Shown: one piece after another, positions 1 to 9,081 of the stretch | How positions within the stretch are numbered: the stretch's first letter is position 1 | Layout of the letters: each line of letters opens with the position of its first letter | Source of the DNA: Symsagittifera roscoffensis | Taxonomy: Eukaryota > Xenacoelomorpha > Acoela > Convolutidae | Reading direction: 5' to 3' | DNA length: 60,000 bases | Assembly: GCF_963678635.1 (NCBI RefSeq) | Contig: NC_087062.1 | Span: 75,572,349-75,632,348 of the forward strand | The notes under the pieces: model-generated | Told to the model about the DNA's origin: nothing | What the model saw: the letters and a program-made list of their open reading frames with translations, nothing else | Database searches by the model: none | Made by a program: the position numbers and the translations under genes

Positions 1-81
1 CATTAACTCATGATTCGAATTAAATCTGGGAAAAGAAACTTTTTGACCTATCGAAAAATCTGCCACTCTTGCTAGTATGTA

Positions 82-163
82 GCGCATCCAACAGTATTCA
101 AACCTGTGCGTGAGATCACATGTGATGTCTAGTCAGACGCCTTATCCACTCGGCCATGGCTGC
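82..163 (-). tRNA. tRNA-Ser-like unit 1 (AGA loop)
   Basis: The A-box is intact apart from one change (GAGTGGATAA). The B-box is mutated (GGTTTGAATAC). The acceptor stem has one mismatch and the anticodon loop reads CTAGACA. It is nearly identical to unit 3, 570 bp away. Probably a pseudogene. Confidence 0.5.
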
Positions 164-365
164 TCAGAATGAATCAGAATCTCAAAAAAAGGGAATGTAT
201 TTCAAGAAAAATGTATATGTTTTTTTTTTAAATTAATTCAACTCGACATTTTTTTTTTCGGAAAACAGCTACCAAAAACAGCAAAAACTCAAAATTCGAA
301 ACAAATTTGAGACAAAAATTCTCTATTGACCCATCTGAAAAACTCCCCCTCTTGCTAGTGCGTAT

Positions 366-447
366 CGCAGCCAGCAGGATTCTAACCTGCGCGTGAAGAT
401 CAAATCTGCTTTCTAGTCAGAGGCCTTAACCACTCGGCCATGGCTGC
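366..447 (-). tRNA. tRNA-Ser-like unit 2 (AGA loop)
   Basis: This copy has the best acceptor stem in the array: GCAGCCA pairs perfectly with TGGCTGC. The A-box is intact and the length is 82 nt with a long variable arm, as expected for tRNA-Ser. The invariant T-loop C is replaced (GGTTAGAATCC) and the anticodon stem has one mismatch, so function is doubtful. Confidence 0.55.
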
Positions 448-651
448 TCTGAATGATAAAAAATCTCAAGAAGTGGGTACTGTATTTCAAGGTAAATGTA
501 AATATCAGTTTTAAATTTTTGATTCAACTCGACATATGTTTTTTGTCAAAAAACAGATATCAAAAACCGCATTAACTCATGATTCGAATTGAATCTGGGA
601 AAAAAAAACTTTTTGACCCATCGATAAATCTGCCACTCTTGCTAGTACATA

Positions 652-733
652 GCGCATCCAACAGTATTCAAACCTGGGTGTGAGATCACATGAGATGTCT
701 AGTCAGACGCCTTATTCACTCGGCCATGGCTGC
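652..733 (-). tRNA. tRNA-Ser-like unit 3 (AGA loop)
   Basis: A close copy of unit 1, including its mutated B-box and altered acceptor 3' strand. The shared defects show that units 1 and 3 were duplicated after the damage arose. Confidence 0.5.
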
Positions 734-938
734 TCAGAATGAATCAGAATCTCAACAAAATAGGGATTGTATTTCAAGGTAAATGTATATATTAAATTTA
801 AAAAATTAGTTCAACTCGACATCTTTTTTTTTTTAAATCAGATACCAAAAACCGCAATAACTCAAAATTCGAAACAAATCTGAGAAAAGAAACACTTTTT
901 CGACCCATTTAAAAATCTGCCCATTCGCTAGAACGAAT

Positions 939-970
939 CGCAGCCGGCAGGAATCGAACCTGCGCGTGAA
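939..970 (-). pseudogene. Truncated tRNA-Ser-like unit 4
   Basis: Only the 3' third remains (acceptor 3' strand plus T-arm with an intact B-box). The sequence then jumps into spacer. Confidence 0.6.
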
Positions 971-1064
971 GTTTTCAAAAACGCAGTATTTTAAAAGGCA
1001 AAAAAATGACGCAAATATGCATTTTCCTTCAATCTAAAAAACATCCCTTTTTGCCAGTACAAAT

Positions 1065-1147
1065 CGTAGCCAGCAGGATTCAAACCTGCAAGTGAAGATC
1101 AGACCTGATTTCACGGCAGAAGCCTTAACAACTCGGCCATGTTTGCT
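1065..1147 (-). tRNA. tRNA-Ser-like unit 5 (TGA loop)
   Basis: The anticodon loop reads CGTGAAA. The acceptor 5' strand is GCAAACA, which does not pair with GGCTACG at two or more positions. It belongs to a subfamily with TGTTTGC at this place and corresponds to unit 10 in a higher-order repeat. Confidence 0.45.
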
Positions 1148-1322
1148 GTGATTGACTGAAAACTTCAACAGAACCGAGATAGTAATTCTGTGTGAAGTGT
1201 TTATCTTAATATTGAAAGATGATTAAAAAAAATCACAATATTGTATAAAACGAAACAAAAAATCTGACGCGGTAACAATTCCTTCATAATTCTTAAATCA
1301 AGCCAATTTAGCCAGTGAAAAT

Positions 1323-1405
1323 CGCAGCCAGCAGATTTATAATCAGCGCGTGAAAATCACATCTGTTTTCGAATCAGACGACTAAAACACTCGGGTATGC
1401 CTGCT
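1323..1405 (-). tRNA. tRNA-Ser-like unit 6 (CGA loop)
   Basis: The loop reads TTCGAAA, giving anticodon CGA. The T-arm lacks the B-box consensus (TTATAAT in place of TTCGAAT). Counterpart of unit 11. Confidence 0.45.
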
Positions 1406-1614
1406 GCCAACGCTTGAAAATCTCAACAACAATCGCGATTGTACTTCAGTGAGACAGGTATATCTTCAACTTAAAAATTGATAAAAAATAGCTGTACTTT
1501 TTCTTCTAAGATCAGATACCAAAAAACGCAGTACTTCAAAAAAGCAGAAGAAAAATCTGACGCAAACATGTATTTTTCAACAATCTAAAAATCCACGCCT
1601 TTTGCCTGTACATG

Positions 1615-1698
1615 TCGCAGCTACGAGGATTCGAACCTGCAAGTGAAGAACACATCCGATTTCACGTCCGACGCCTTCACCACTCGGCCATGTTTCCT
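1615..1698 (-). tRNA. tRNA-Ser-like unit 7 (TGA loop)
   Basis: Both internal promoter boxes look intact (TGGCCGAGTGG and GGTTCGAATCC), so transcription by Pol III is conceivable. The T-stem, anticodon stem and acceptor stem all carry mismatches, so a functional tRNA is unlikely. Confidence 0.5.
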
Positions 1699-1926
1699 GT
1701 GCATACTTGAAAATCTCAACAGAATCGAGATTGTATTTCAGTTTGAAGTGTATATCTTGTGTTTGAAAAGTTATTAAAAACAGCTGTTCTTTTTTTTCAA
1801 AAAAAACATACCAAACATCGCAACATTTTAAACAGTAAAAATGCAATATTTTAGTGAGCAAAAAAAATCTGACGCGAATACGCAATTTTCACCAATCTAA
1901 AAGTCTGACGATTAGCCAGTAACCAT

Positions 1927-2009
1927 CGCAGCCAGCAGTATTCGAACCTGTGCGAGAAGATCACATCTGATTTCAAGTCAGACGCCTTAACCACTCGTCC
2001 ATGTTTGCT
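1927..2009 (-). tRNA. tRNA-Ser-like unit 8 (TGA loop)
   Basis: The anticodon stem-loop is perfect (TCTGA, CTTGAAA, TCAGA). The A-box has one change (TGGACGAGTGG), the B-box ends in TAC, and the acceptor stem is mismatched. Confidence 0.5.
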
Positions 2010-2121
2010 GAGATTCTTAATCTCAACAGAATCGACATCGTAATACTGCAAAAGAAAAAATCTGACCCGAGTACGAATTTTTTCAGTATCTTAAAAATCT
2101 GCCAATTCAACCAGTGACAAT

Positions 2122-2172
2122 AGCAGCCAGCAGGATTTGAAGCTGCGCCTTTACCACTCGGGCATGCCTACT
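2122..2172 (-). pseudogene. Internally deleted tRNA-Ser-like unit 9
   Basis: The T-arm and D-arm ends are joined directly; the anticodon arm and variable arm are deleted. Confidence 0.55.
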
Positions 2173-2236
2173 GCCAACTAACGCAAATATGCATTTTCCT
2201 TCAATCTAAAAAACATCCCTTCTTCCCAGTACAAAT

Positions 2237-2319
2237 CGTAGCCAGCAGGATTCAAATCTGCAAGTGAAGATCAGACCTGATTTCACGGCAGACGCCTTAA
2301 CAACTTGGCCATGTTTGCT
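2237..2319 (-). tRNA. tRNA-Ser-like unit 10 (TGA loop)
   Basis: Nearly identical to unit 5, 1172 bp upstream, including the CGTGAAA loop; part of a duplicated four-unit block. Confidence 0.45.
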
Positions 2320-2523
2320 GTGATTGACTGAAAATCTCAACGGATCCGAGATAGTTGTGTGAAGCGTTTATCTTAATATTGAAAGATGAATAAAAACCGT
2401 GGTTCTATTTTTCAAAAATAAAAAAAACAAAAATCACAATTTTGTATAAAGCAAAACAAAAAATCTGACGCGGTAACGAATCCTTCATAATTCTCAAAAC
2501 CTGCCAATTCAGCCAGTGAAAAT

Positions 2524-2607
2524 TGCAGCCAGCAGATTTATAACCTGCGCGTGAAGATCACATCTGTTTTCGAAACAGACGACTAAAACACTCGGGGATG
2601 CCTGCTG
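2524..2607 (-). tRNA. tRNA-Ser-like unit 11 (CGA loop)
   Basis: The anticodon stem is perfect (TCTGT with ACAGA) around TTCGAAA. The B-box is mutated (TTATAAA on the tRNA strand). Counterpart of unit 6. Confidence 0.45.
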
Positions 2608-2817
2608 CCAACGCTTGAAAATCTCAACAACAACCGCAATTGGACTTCAGTGAGACGTGTATATCTTCAACTTAAAAATTGATTAAAAACAGTTGTTCTT
2701 TTTCTTCAAAGATCAGATACCAAAAAAAACGCAGTACTTCAAAAAAGGAGAAAAAAATCTGACGCAACTATGCAATTTTCAACAATCTAAAAATCCACCC
2801 CTTTTGCCAGTACAAGT

Positions 2818-2900
2818 CACAGCTAGCAGGATTCGAACCTGCAAGTGAAGATCGCATCCGATTTCAAGTCCGACGCCTTAACCTTTCGGCCGTGTTTGCT
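2818..2900 (-). tRNA. tRNA-Ser-like unit 12 (TGA loop)
   Basis: The B-box and T-stem are intact (GCAGG, TTCGAAT, CCTGC) and the loop reads CTTGAAA. The A-box is altered (CGGCCGAAAGG) and the acceptor stem is poor. Counterpart of unit 7. Confidence 0.5.
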
Positions 2901-3102
2901 GTGAATTAATGAAAACCTCAACAGAATCGAGATTGTAATTCAGTTTGAAGTGTATATCTTGTTTAAAAAATTATTAAAAACAGCTGTTTTTTTTTCAAAA
3001 AATATACCAAAAATTGCAATATTTTAAACAACAAAAGAAAAAGTCTGATCCAATTATGCATTTTTCACCAATCTAAAAAATTGCCAGATTGCCAGTAACC
3101 AT

Positions 3103-3182
3103 CGCAGCCAGCAGGATTCGACTGCGCGTCAAAATCACAACTGATTTCAAGTCAGACATCTTGAACACTCGGCTATGGCTGC
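3103..3182 (-). tRNA. tRNA-Ser-like unit 13 (TGA loop)
   Basis: The acceptor ends are good (GCAGCCA with TGGCTGC) and the anticodon arm reads TCTGA, CTTGAAA, TCAG. The T-arm has lost two bases, which destroys the B-box. Confidence 0.45.
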
Positions 3183-3530
3183 CGCCAATGATTGAAAATC
3201 TCAACAAAAATCGCTATTGTATTTCAGTGTAAAGGGTTTATCGTACATCTTAAAATTGATTAAAAGCAGCTGTTCTTTTTTCTCAAAATTAAGGTACCAA
3301 AAATTGCAATATTTTAGTGAGCAAAAGAAAAATCTGAAGCGAATACGCAATTTTTACCAGTCTCAACAAAAGTGTAAATCTTAAAAATGAAAATTGATTA
3401 AAAACATCTGTTCTTTTTTTTCAAAAAAAAAACAATATCAAAAAACGCAGAATTTAAAAGCACAAGAAAAAAATGACGCAAATCTGAATTTTTACCAATC
3501 CAAAAACCTAACCCATCTGCCAGTACAAAT

Positions 3531-3556
3531 CGCAGCCAACAGGATTCGAACCTGCA
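3531..3556 (-). pseudogene. Truncated tRNA-Ser-like unit 14 at inversion edge
   Basis: Only the T-arm with an intact B-box remains. Immediately to the right the array text continues in the opposite orientation, so this marks an inversion breakpoint. Confidence 0.55.
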
Positions 3557-3723
3557 GTTGCCAAAGTTGAGATGTTAAGGCGTCTGACACAAATTGAATC
3601 ATTGCGGGGTTTGGTATCTGTTTTTATTTATAAAGAAACGCTGCTTTGAAATAATTTTTAAACTTAAGTTATAAGCTTCATACAAAAATACAATCGGGGT
3701 TTTAATAAAATTTTTAGGCATTT

Positions 3724-3805
3724 GCAGCACCTATGGCCCAGATCTTGAGGCGTCTGACTCGAAATCACATATGATTTCCGAGTGCAGGTTCAATTCCTGC
3801 TGGCT
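3724..3805 (+). tRNA. Inverted tRNA-Ser-like unit 15 (CGA loop)
   Basis: The only full-length unit on the plus strand. The loop reads CTCGAAA. The A-box (TGGCCCAGATC) and B-box (GGTTCAATTCC) are both mutated. Flanking spacer is also reversed, so the block about 3560-3970 is inverted. Confidence 0.5.
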
Positions 3806-4031
3806 TTAATTGGTTCTGGCACAAATGGCAGATTTTTAGATCGGTGAAAAATGCATATATGCATCAGATCTTTTTTGCATTTTGAATTATTGCGGTTGTT
3901 ATCTGTTTTGTGAAACAAAAAGCAAACGCCTATTTGAAATGACTTTTTAAAGTAAAGATAAACAATTTATATCTTTAGATCTTTTTTACTTTTTACCAAT
4001 GTTAAATTCGTCCATATTTATCAGTACCAAT

Positions 4032-4090
4032 AGCAGCCGGCAGGATTTGAACCATCGCCTTAAGATCACATCTTACTTCGAATCAGAGCG
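4032..4090 (-). pseudogene. Truncated tRNA-Ser-like unit 16
   Basis: T-arm and anticodon arm (CGA loop) are recognisable, but the D-arm and 5' acceptor strand are missing. Confidence 0.5.
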
Positions 4091-4157
4091 ATTGTGTTTT
4101 TCTGCGAAGTCTTTATTTTTTTCACCGTTGTAAATATCTTGTTTTGCCAGTACCAAT

Positions 4158-4230
4158 CACAGCCAGCAGAAATCGAACCTGCGCGCGAATTTCACATCTG
4201 GTTTCGAGCCAGACGCCTTAACCACACGGA
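4158..4230 (-). tRNA. tRNA-Ser-like unit 17 (CGA loop)
   Basis: The anticodon arm is perfect (TCTGG, CTCGAAA, CCAGA). The 5' acceptor strand is lost. Confidence 0.45.
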
Positions 4231-4325
4231 AATTGATGCACTGAACAAAATCACGATGGTTTTTTTGTTTTAAGTTTTTATCTTTATCACCAAAACAAAA
4301 ATCTTCTGTTTTTGTCTGTACCAAT

Positions 4326-4408
4326 CGCAGCCACCAGGACTCCAACCTGCTCGTGAAGGTCACACCTGATTTTGAGTTAGACGTTCTAACAACGCGGCCC
4401 TATTTGCT
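4326..4408 (-). tRNA. tRNA-like unit 18 (CAA loop)
   Basis: The loop reads CTCAAAA, giving CAA in the anticodon position, a Leu rather than Ser identity. Stem and box mutations suggest decay rather than a new function. Confidence 0.4.
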
Positions 4409-4617
4409 GTGAATGACTGAAAATCTCAGCAAAATCGAGATTGTAATTCTGTGTGAAGTGTATATCTTAAATTTGAAAATAAATTAAAAACAGTTGTTCT
4501 TTGTTTTTCAAAAAACAGATACCCAAAATCATGAAATTCTAAAAAGTAAAAGAGAAAATCTGACCCAAATATGCTTTCTTCACCAATCTAAAAGCCTGCC
4601 CTTTTGCCAGTACGAAT

Positions 4618-4696
4618 AGCAGCCAGCAGGATTCGAACCTGCGGCGTGAATTTCACATCTGCTTTCGAGCCAGACGCCTTAACCACTGGGACATTG
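4618..4696 (-). tRNA. tRNA-Ser-like unit 19 (CGA loop)
   Basis: The B-box is intact. The A-box region and 5' acceptor strand are degraded. It pairs with unit 17 in a 460-bp higher-order repeat. Confidence 0.45.
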
Positions 4697-4784
4697 CTGA
4701 AATTAACAAAATCGCGATGGTATTTTTGTTTGAAGTTTATGTCTTTACACCAAAACAGAAATCTTCTGTTTATGCCAGTGCAAA

Positions 4785-4865
4785 TCGCAACCACCAGGAT
4801 TTGAACCTGCTCGTGAAGGTCGTCTGATTTCGAGTCAGATGCCTTAACTACTCGGCGATGTTTGC
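4785..4865 (-). tRNA. tRNA-Ser-like unit 20 (CGA loop)
   Basis: The anticodon arm is perfect (TCTGA, CTCGAAA, TCAGA). The B-box reads GGTTCAAATCC and the A-box has one change. It is the partner of unit 18. Confidence 0.45.
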
Positions 4866-5072
4866 TGTGAATGGTTGAAAATCTCAACAGAATCGAGATT
4901 GTAAATCTGTGTGAAGTTTATATCTCAAAATTGAAAAATGAATAAAAACAGCTGTTTTTTTTTCTACAAACGGATACCAAAAATCACAATATTCTAAAAA
5001 GCAAAAGAAAAAATCTGATGCAAATATGCATTGTTCACCGATCTGAAATTCTGCTCCTTTCGCCAGTACGAA

Positions 5073-5156
5073 TCGTAGCCAGCAGGATTCGAACCTGCTT
5101 ACGAACGTCACATCTGATTTCGAGGTCAGACGCCTCAACCACCAGACCAGGGCTGC
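5073..5156 (-). tRNA. tRNA-Ser-like unit 21
   Basis: The B-box and T-arm are intact. An extra base in the anticodon loop and a degraded A-box argue against function. Last full unit before the copia remnant. Confidence 0.45.
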
Positions 5157-5319
5157 TGTAAAAGATAGCAAATCTCAACAACTGGAATGTAGTTTTGTGA
5201 AGTTCAAAATTTACTCAAAGCAGCTTTTCTTTTTTTCCAAAACAGATATCAAAAACCTCAATAATTCAATATGCGTCGGCGGCTATGGCTCCAGCGAACA
5301 ATTGAAATTCTCACTAAAA

Positions 5320-5776
5320 TCACTAAAACCCATCAGTACTAGTGGGTTTTGCTTTTTTGTACAAAAATAGTGGTGTTATTTCATGGGCTAGCAAATTGCA
5401 AACTTCTGTTTCAAAATCTACAGCTGAATTGGAGGCCAAAGCACTTTCTCTAGCATGCAATGAGTGTTTTTTTTTCATGAATTTACTGCAGGAGCTACAA
5501 GTTGGGGTAAATAATTTCAAAACGTTTTTTGATAACCAGACATGTAATTCTCTGGTGAAAAACCATGTGAACGAAGGAGTTGTGGAACAATTTGCGATAC
5601 AGCTACATTTCGTTCGTGACATAATTGAAAAGAAGCAACTAGATTTGAATCATATAGGAACTGAGAGTATGGTTGCTGATATTCTAGCGAAGAAATGGGG
5701 AAAAACTAAGTGCCAGCGATTTGAGGATCAGATGTTTGCGATTGAGTGGGGGTTTCAACAATGCAATAATCTTTGA
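5320..5776 (+). pseudogene. Ty1/copia Pol remnant (RNase H domain)
   Basis: The open frame from 5342 encodes about 144 aa matching the C-terminal RNase H region of Ty1/copia polyproteins: the block SGVISWASKLQTSVSKSTAE corresponds to the family signature with an ISW-SK-Q core and a later S-T-A-E block. It ends with the usual tail in which the LNHIGTESMVADILAK stretch is the family's 'H-I-T-D-x-L-T-K'-like motif. The characteristic lead-in T-S-G-F is present just upstream but in another frame, so there is a single-base indel in the T-run near 5354. No integrase, reverse transcriptase or LTR is visible around it. The fragment sits in the edge of the tRNA-like array and is a dead piece. Confidence 0.75.
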
Positions 5777-6357
5777 ATGTGCAACAAAGTATAATGATGC
5801 ACTATCTGCTTATATCTTCATAGCAAAACATCTGAAAATTTATTTGATAATAGCGACGTGAATATATTTGAAATTAAGAGTCATGATGTATAATCTCTTT
5901 GGAAACAAAATAAGGGAACCAATCTAGACTGTAATTGAACTTTTGATACTAGAAAATATCTGTCACTGAAACAAATAAAAACACGCGTAAGGTTTTCATA
6001 TTCTAATACAATGAACAAAGTTAATTACGCAAAAAAGTCTAGTACCCGATTGCAATACCCTAGCTTAGTGCAGTGATAATAAATTACTTTTTATCAATTT
6101 AGCTATTCGCAATTTTACCATACTGACCGTTGATGATGACAAAGAGTTTCGCCATAACAAAACGGGGTAAATGCATTTAGTGGCCAAACAAAATATTGCA
6201 ACCCTGCTCAAAATGCTTTCGAAAACTTCATATCGAAAACCTTTTGTTCGTTATTTCATATTGGGATGATTGTGTATAAAAAATTCCGGAAGTATTAGTA
6301 TGTTCGAATGGATAATGCGAGGGACGATTTAGATCTGAGAATGGCAGGAAAACTTAC
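5777..6357. other. Intergenic or intronic AT-rich DNA with one dispersed repeat
   Basis: No coding signal was found. Around 6010-6070 lies a copy of the dispersed repeat that contains AGTCTAGTACCCG, also seen near 13145 and 17015. Later exons of the Cys-rich gene to the right should lie in or beyond this stretch, but I could not find them. Confidence 0.4.
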
Positions 6358-6598
6358 CATCATAGCAATTATCTTTAGAAGAGGGACAGAAGTCTTTGTT
6401 TGGGTTGCAAGTGTCCCAGTCGTTTACACACCAGGGCGAATCCGGACATCTATGCTGGTAGGGTGCACAATGGCACTTGTACGCGTTACACCCAAACAGC
6501 CAAAACCCATTGTCTACGTCGGAAACACAATAGCCAGGCTCCATCCACCAGCCAACAAGTAAAAGCAATATCGGTAATGTAGAAATCATTTTGATCAT
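6358..6598 (-). CDS. Secreted Cys-rich protein, first exon only
   Basis: Reading from ATG at 6598, a strong signal peptide (MIKMISTLPILLLLVGWW) is followed by about 55 residues with nine cysteines in close spacing, including CNAYKCHCAP and CNPNKDFCP. An earlier in-frame ATG at 6634 would put 12 polar residues before the hydrophobic core, so I prefer 6598. A consensus donor GTAAGT (plus-strand 6352-6357) interrupts the frame after the first base of a codon, so this is the first exon of a longer gene. I do not recognise the family; a small secreted or venom-like peptide or an extracellular module are both possible. No following exon was identified. Confidence 0.55.
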
Positions 6599-8230
6599 CG
6601 AGTATCGACTAGTTAAACAGCTGATTATCGCCATATACGCAGCTCATTTGATCCGATCAAGTATTTGACTAACATAAAAAAAGAACAGATATCCGAACAA
6701 ACAATTGCTTTTCTCAAAATCTTGAATTCAGAAGTTGATTATTGATCTTCGACTACAGAAAAAAAAATCTGCAACTGCAATACGTAATCTAATACGTCAA
6801 TAATTTGATCTCCTGAATTTGCACAGCCGGCGAAGTCTTGATAATGATCAAAATCTAAGCAAAATGGATGGAACAGCTGCTTCAGAAAAACCAAATCAAC
6901 TCAAGTGTGACCAAATGGAGCTGTAAATCTGCGAAAAAATAAGAACACACCGCGCATATAAAACAAGCTACCATAAACGTGGTGTGTTTCTAAGCATGCT
7001 TAATCAGTTAATCACTTCAGTATCAAAATCAAGTTCAATGCACAGACGACTATCAGCGTTAAAAAATAGAACTAATTATTAGTTGATGTGAACAACTTTC
7101 ATCACTGATGTGAAACTCCTTTTCCGTTCTCTTCTTAAGTCAGTCACCTTTGAATTTTAAAACTTTTTTGTATAATAGCTCAATTTGAATAGAAAAAAAT
7201 CAGTATAAATTTGCAGTTGAAATCAGTTACAAAGACCAACTTTGATTGATAAATAAAAAGCAATCAATTTGTGTGAAAAATTGTCCAGATGCAGTGTAAA
7301 ACTGTGAAATAACCACCGTTAGAATCTTCTCTATCATTTAACCTAGTTTCGATTTCGAACCAATGTACATATTTGTTTACAATTAATGCTAGTAGTTTCT
7401 GTTCTAATTTAAATTACTTGAGGTCCCTGAAAATTATTTAAAACTGATTTGCACAAAAGGGTGTTTGTAAATTGTAAGTGGTATCGAAACTATATTGTAA
7501 GTGAAATGAAGCTGGTTTTGATAGACCATTTATTTGGATTTAAGGAATATGATTGAAGCGTGGCAGCAATGCGAAGGAAATACACAGAGATAGGTATAAA
7601 AGATACTTCACCTTCAAATCAGATCACAGTTCCCTTTATTTATCAGTTAGAGATAGATGAAAATGTGCTGATAGAATTTTGGAACCCCCGGCTTCATATG
7701 TGAAAAACTAGCTCTTAGTTCAAAAACAACTAATCATATATGTTAACAAAAAAAATTTAAAAAAATGTGTTCTGACCGAAAAAAAACCTGCCAAAAGCCC
7801 CAATGAACAAATCGCACTAATACACTAGTTTAGTGTAAATAGAACGAGCAAGGATAAAGCCAGGGATTCGCATATTAAATATGCAGTCATAGCGTTTTCA
7901 ATTTTTTATATCGTCTATCTTGATTTAGCTTCTGCTGGCTTGTCTATCCACGCCAGAAGGTACGACCACGTGTCTTTTCTGATTGGTCATCCGCGCCATT
8001 CTAGATCTCCTCTCCTTTTCAGTTTCATTCTGATTGGCTGCATCCGAAGCGTCGTACTCGCTTTTCCTGCTTCGACTTTCTCTCATTCCCGCATACCTTG
8101 AACGATGATTATATCAAAAATTCAATGATCAGATCTGTTTTAAAATATAATTCACACGAGATCAGAGTTACAAAAAATGTTCCAAAAGCATGTAAACTGG
8201 TTGTGTTGCAGGAGGTCCCAATAATTATGC
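6599..8230. other. Non-coding AT-rich stretch with possible promoters
   Basis: There is no convincing ORF. Two TATA-like boxes occur on the plus strand (CATATAAAAC near 6953 and GGTATAAAAGA near 7590), neither followed by a usable ORF. The segment about 7930-8105 is richer in GC and holds two ATTGG motifs (7982 and 8033, inverted CCAAT boxes) and a CACGTG; it could be a promoter for a minus-strand gene, but nothing confirms it. Confidence 0.3.
8222..8230 (+). repeat. Target site duplication, left copy
   Basis: TAATTATGC directly adjoins the GG end of the MITE; the identical 9-mer adjoins its other end. Confidence 0.7.
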
Positions 8231-8451
8231 GGTTACATGTCAGTATTTAGACAACCGCGTATTCAGACTGGTCAGTATTTAGACAAATACTGTTTCAACC
8301 AATCAGAATCGAGACAAAGAAGAAATTAATAAATAATTATTATTTATTTTGGATTATTTATGTCTTTTCTCGATTCTGATTGGTTCATACAGTATTTGTC
8401 TAAATACTGACGAGTATGAATACGCGGCTGTCTAAATACTGGCTGCACTCC
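8231..8451. mobile_element. Palindromic MITE with 9-bp target site duplication
   Basis: The element has long inverted arms (about 85 bp each, with the block CAGTATTTAGACA occurring twice per arm) around a short AT-rich centre. The outermost bases are GG...CC. It is flanked on both sides by the same 9-mer TAATTATGC (8222-8230 and 8452-8460). No ORF is present. Nine-base target duplications are typical of Mutator-like transposons, so a non-autonomous MULE-derived MITE is the most likely class. Confidence 0.75.
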
Positions 8452-8460
8452 TAATTATGC
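8452..8460 (+). repeat. Target site duplication, right copy
   Basis: TAATTATGC in the same orientation as the left copy, directly after the CC end of the element. Confidence 0.7.
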
Positions 8461-9081
8461 AGTGCAGAAAACATGCACAAATCCACTTCTCCAAAGACCT
8501 ACTCCCCTAGCATATCGACTCCTCCGAGCTTGGCTCTCAAGATTTTTATGAATACCGAGTTGACGGCTGTTTTTTCTTCAAACGAGTATTACGATAAAAA
8601 ACAATTTAGAGTAGCATTAGCGTTGAATCATTTTTAATCTTTACTATTTTCGTAATAAGTATCCTAGTTTTGAAAAATTCAAATTTCGTCTAAATTGTGC
8701 TATATATTCTACGGCTAATTTGCATGTCGTCTAAGTTCCTGTTTACGGGATGAAACCGAGGAATGATTAAACCTACAAATAACATTTGAGCGGTAATTTA
8801 AACAGAACATAGGTTGAATGCTAATTTGTGCAAGTTAGGTTGAAAAAAGTGAACTCGTATTACAAGACAAGCTTTTGGTAGTGTAATAACAAGAAATTTA
8901 AGTAAAAAGAATGAAAATATAACAATGATTTCGCTGTTCAAGGCAATCTTATGCTCAACTTTGGTGTAACTTTAGTCAGAAATAATCCAAAGCTGAGAGA
9001 TCCCATGATAATTTTAACCCTTCCTTCCCTCAAAAAAGTCAATATCCTTCTCCTCGCAGGCTTATTTTCGAGCCCCTTAAA
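8461..9081. other. 3' flank of the ADAM10 gene
   Basis: AT-rich and without coding signal; it should contain the ADAM10 3' UTR and polyadenylation site. AATAAG follows the stop closely on the minus strand, but I see no clean AATAAA near it. Confidence 0.4.

Larger units (their letters stand above)
1..5270 (-). repeat. Degenerate tandem array of tRNA-Ser-like units
   Basis: About 21 copies of a sequence resembling eukaryotic tRNA-Ser (acceptor GCAGCCA, A-box TGGCCGAGTGG, long variable arm, B-box GGTTCGAATCC) recur on the minus strand. Most units start about 285-294 bp apart, some only 115-195 bp apart where the spacer or tRNA is truncated. Each tRNA-like piece is followed by a conserved spacer containing a T-run and then text like AATCTGACGCAAATATGC on the plus strand. 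Anticodon loops give AGA, TGA or CGA (all Ser), once CAA. Nearly every unit has stem mismatches or box mutations, so most are probably pseudogenes. One block (about 3560-3970) is inverted. A tRNA-derived SINE amplified in place is possible, but the shared spacers and regular period favour tandem duplication. Confidence 0.85.

Noticed and set aside
1-5270. Annotating the tRNA-like units as functional tRNA-Ser genes
   Set aside because: No unit combines a paired acceptor stem, paired anticodon and T stems, and intact A and B boxes.
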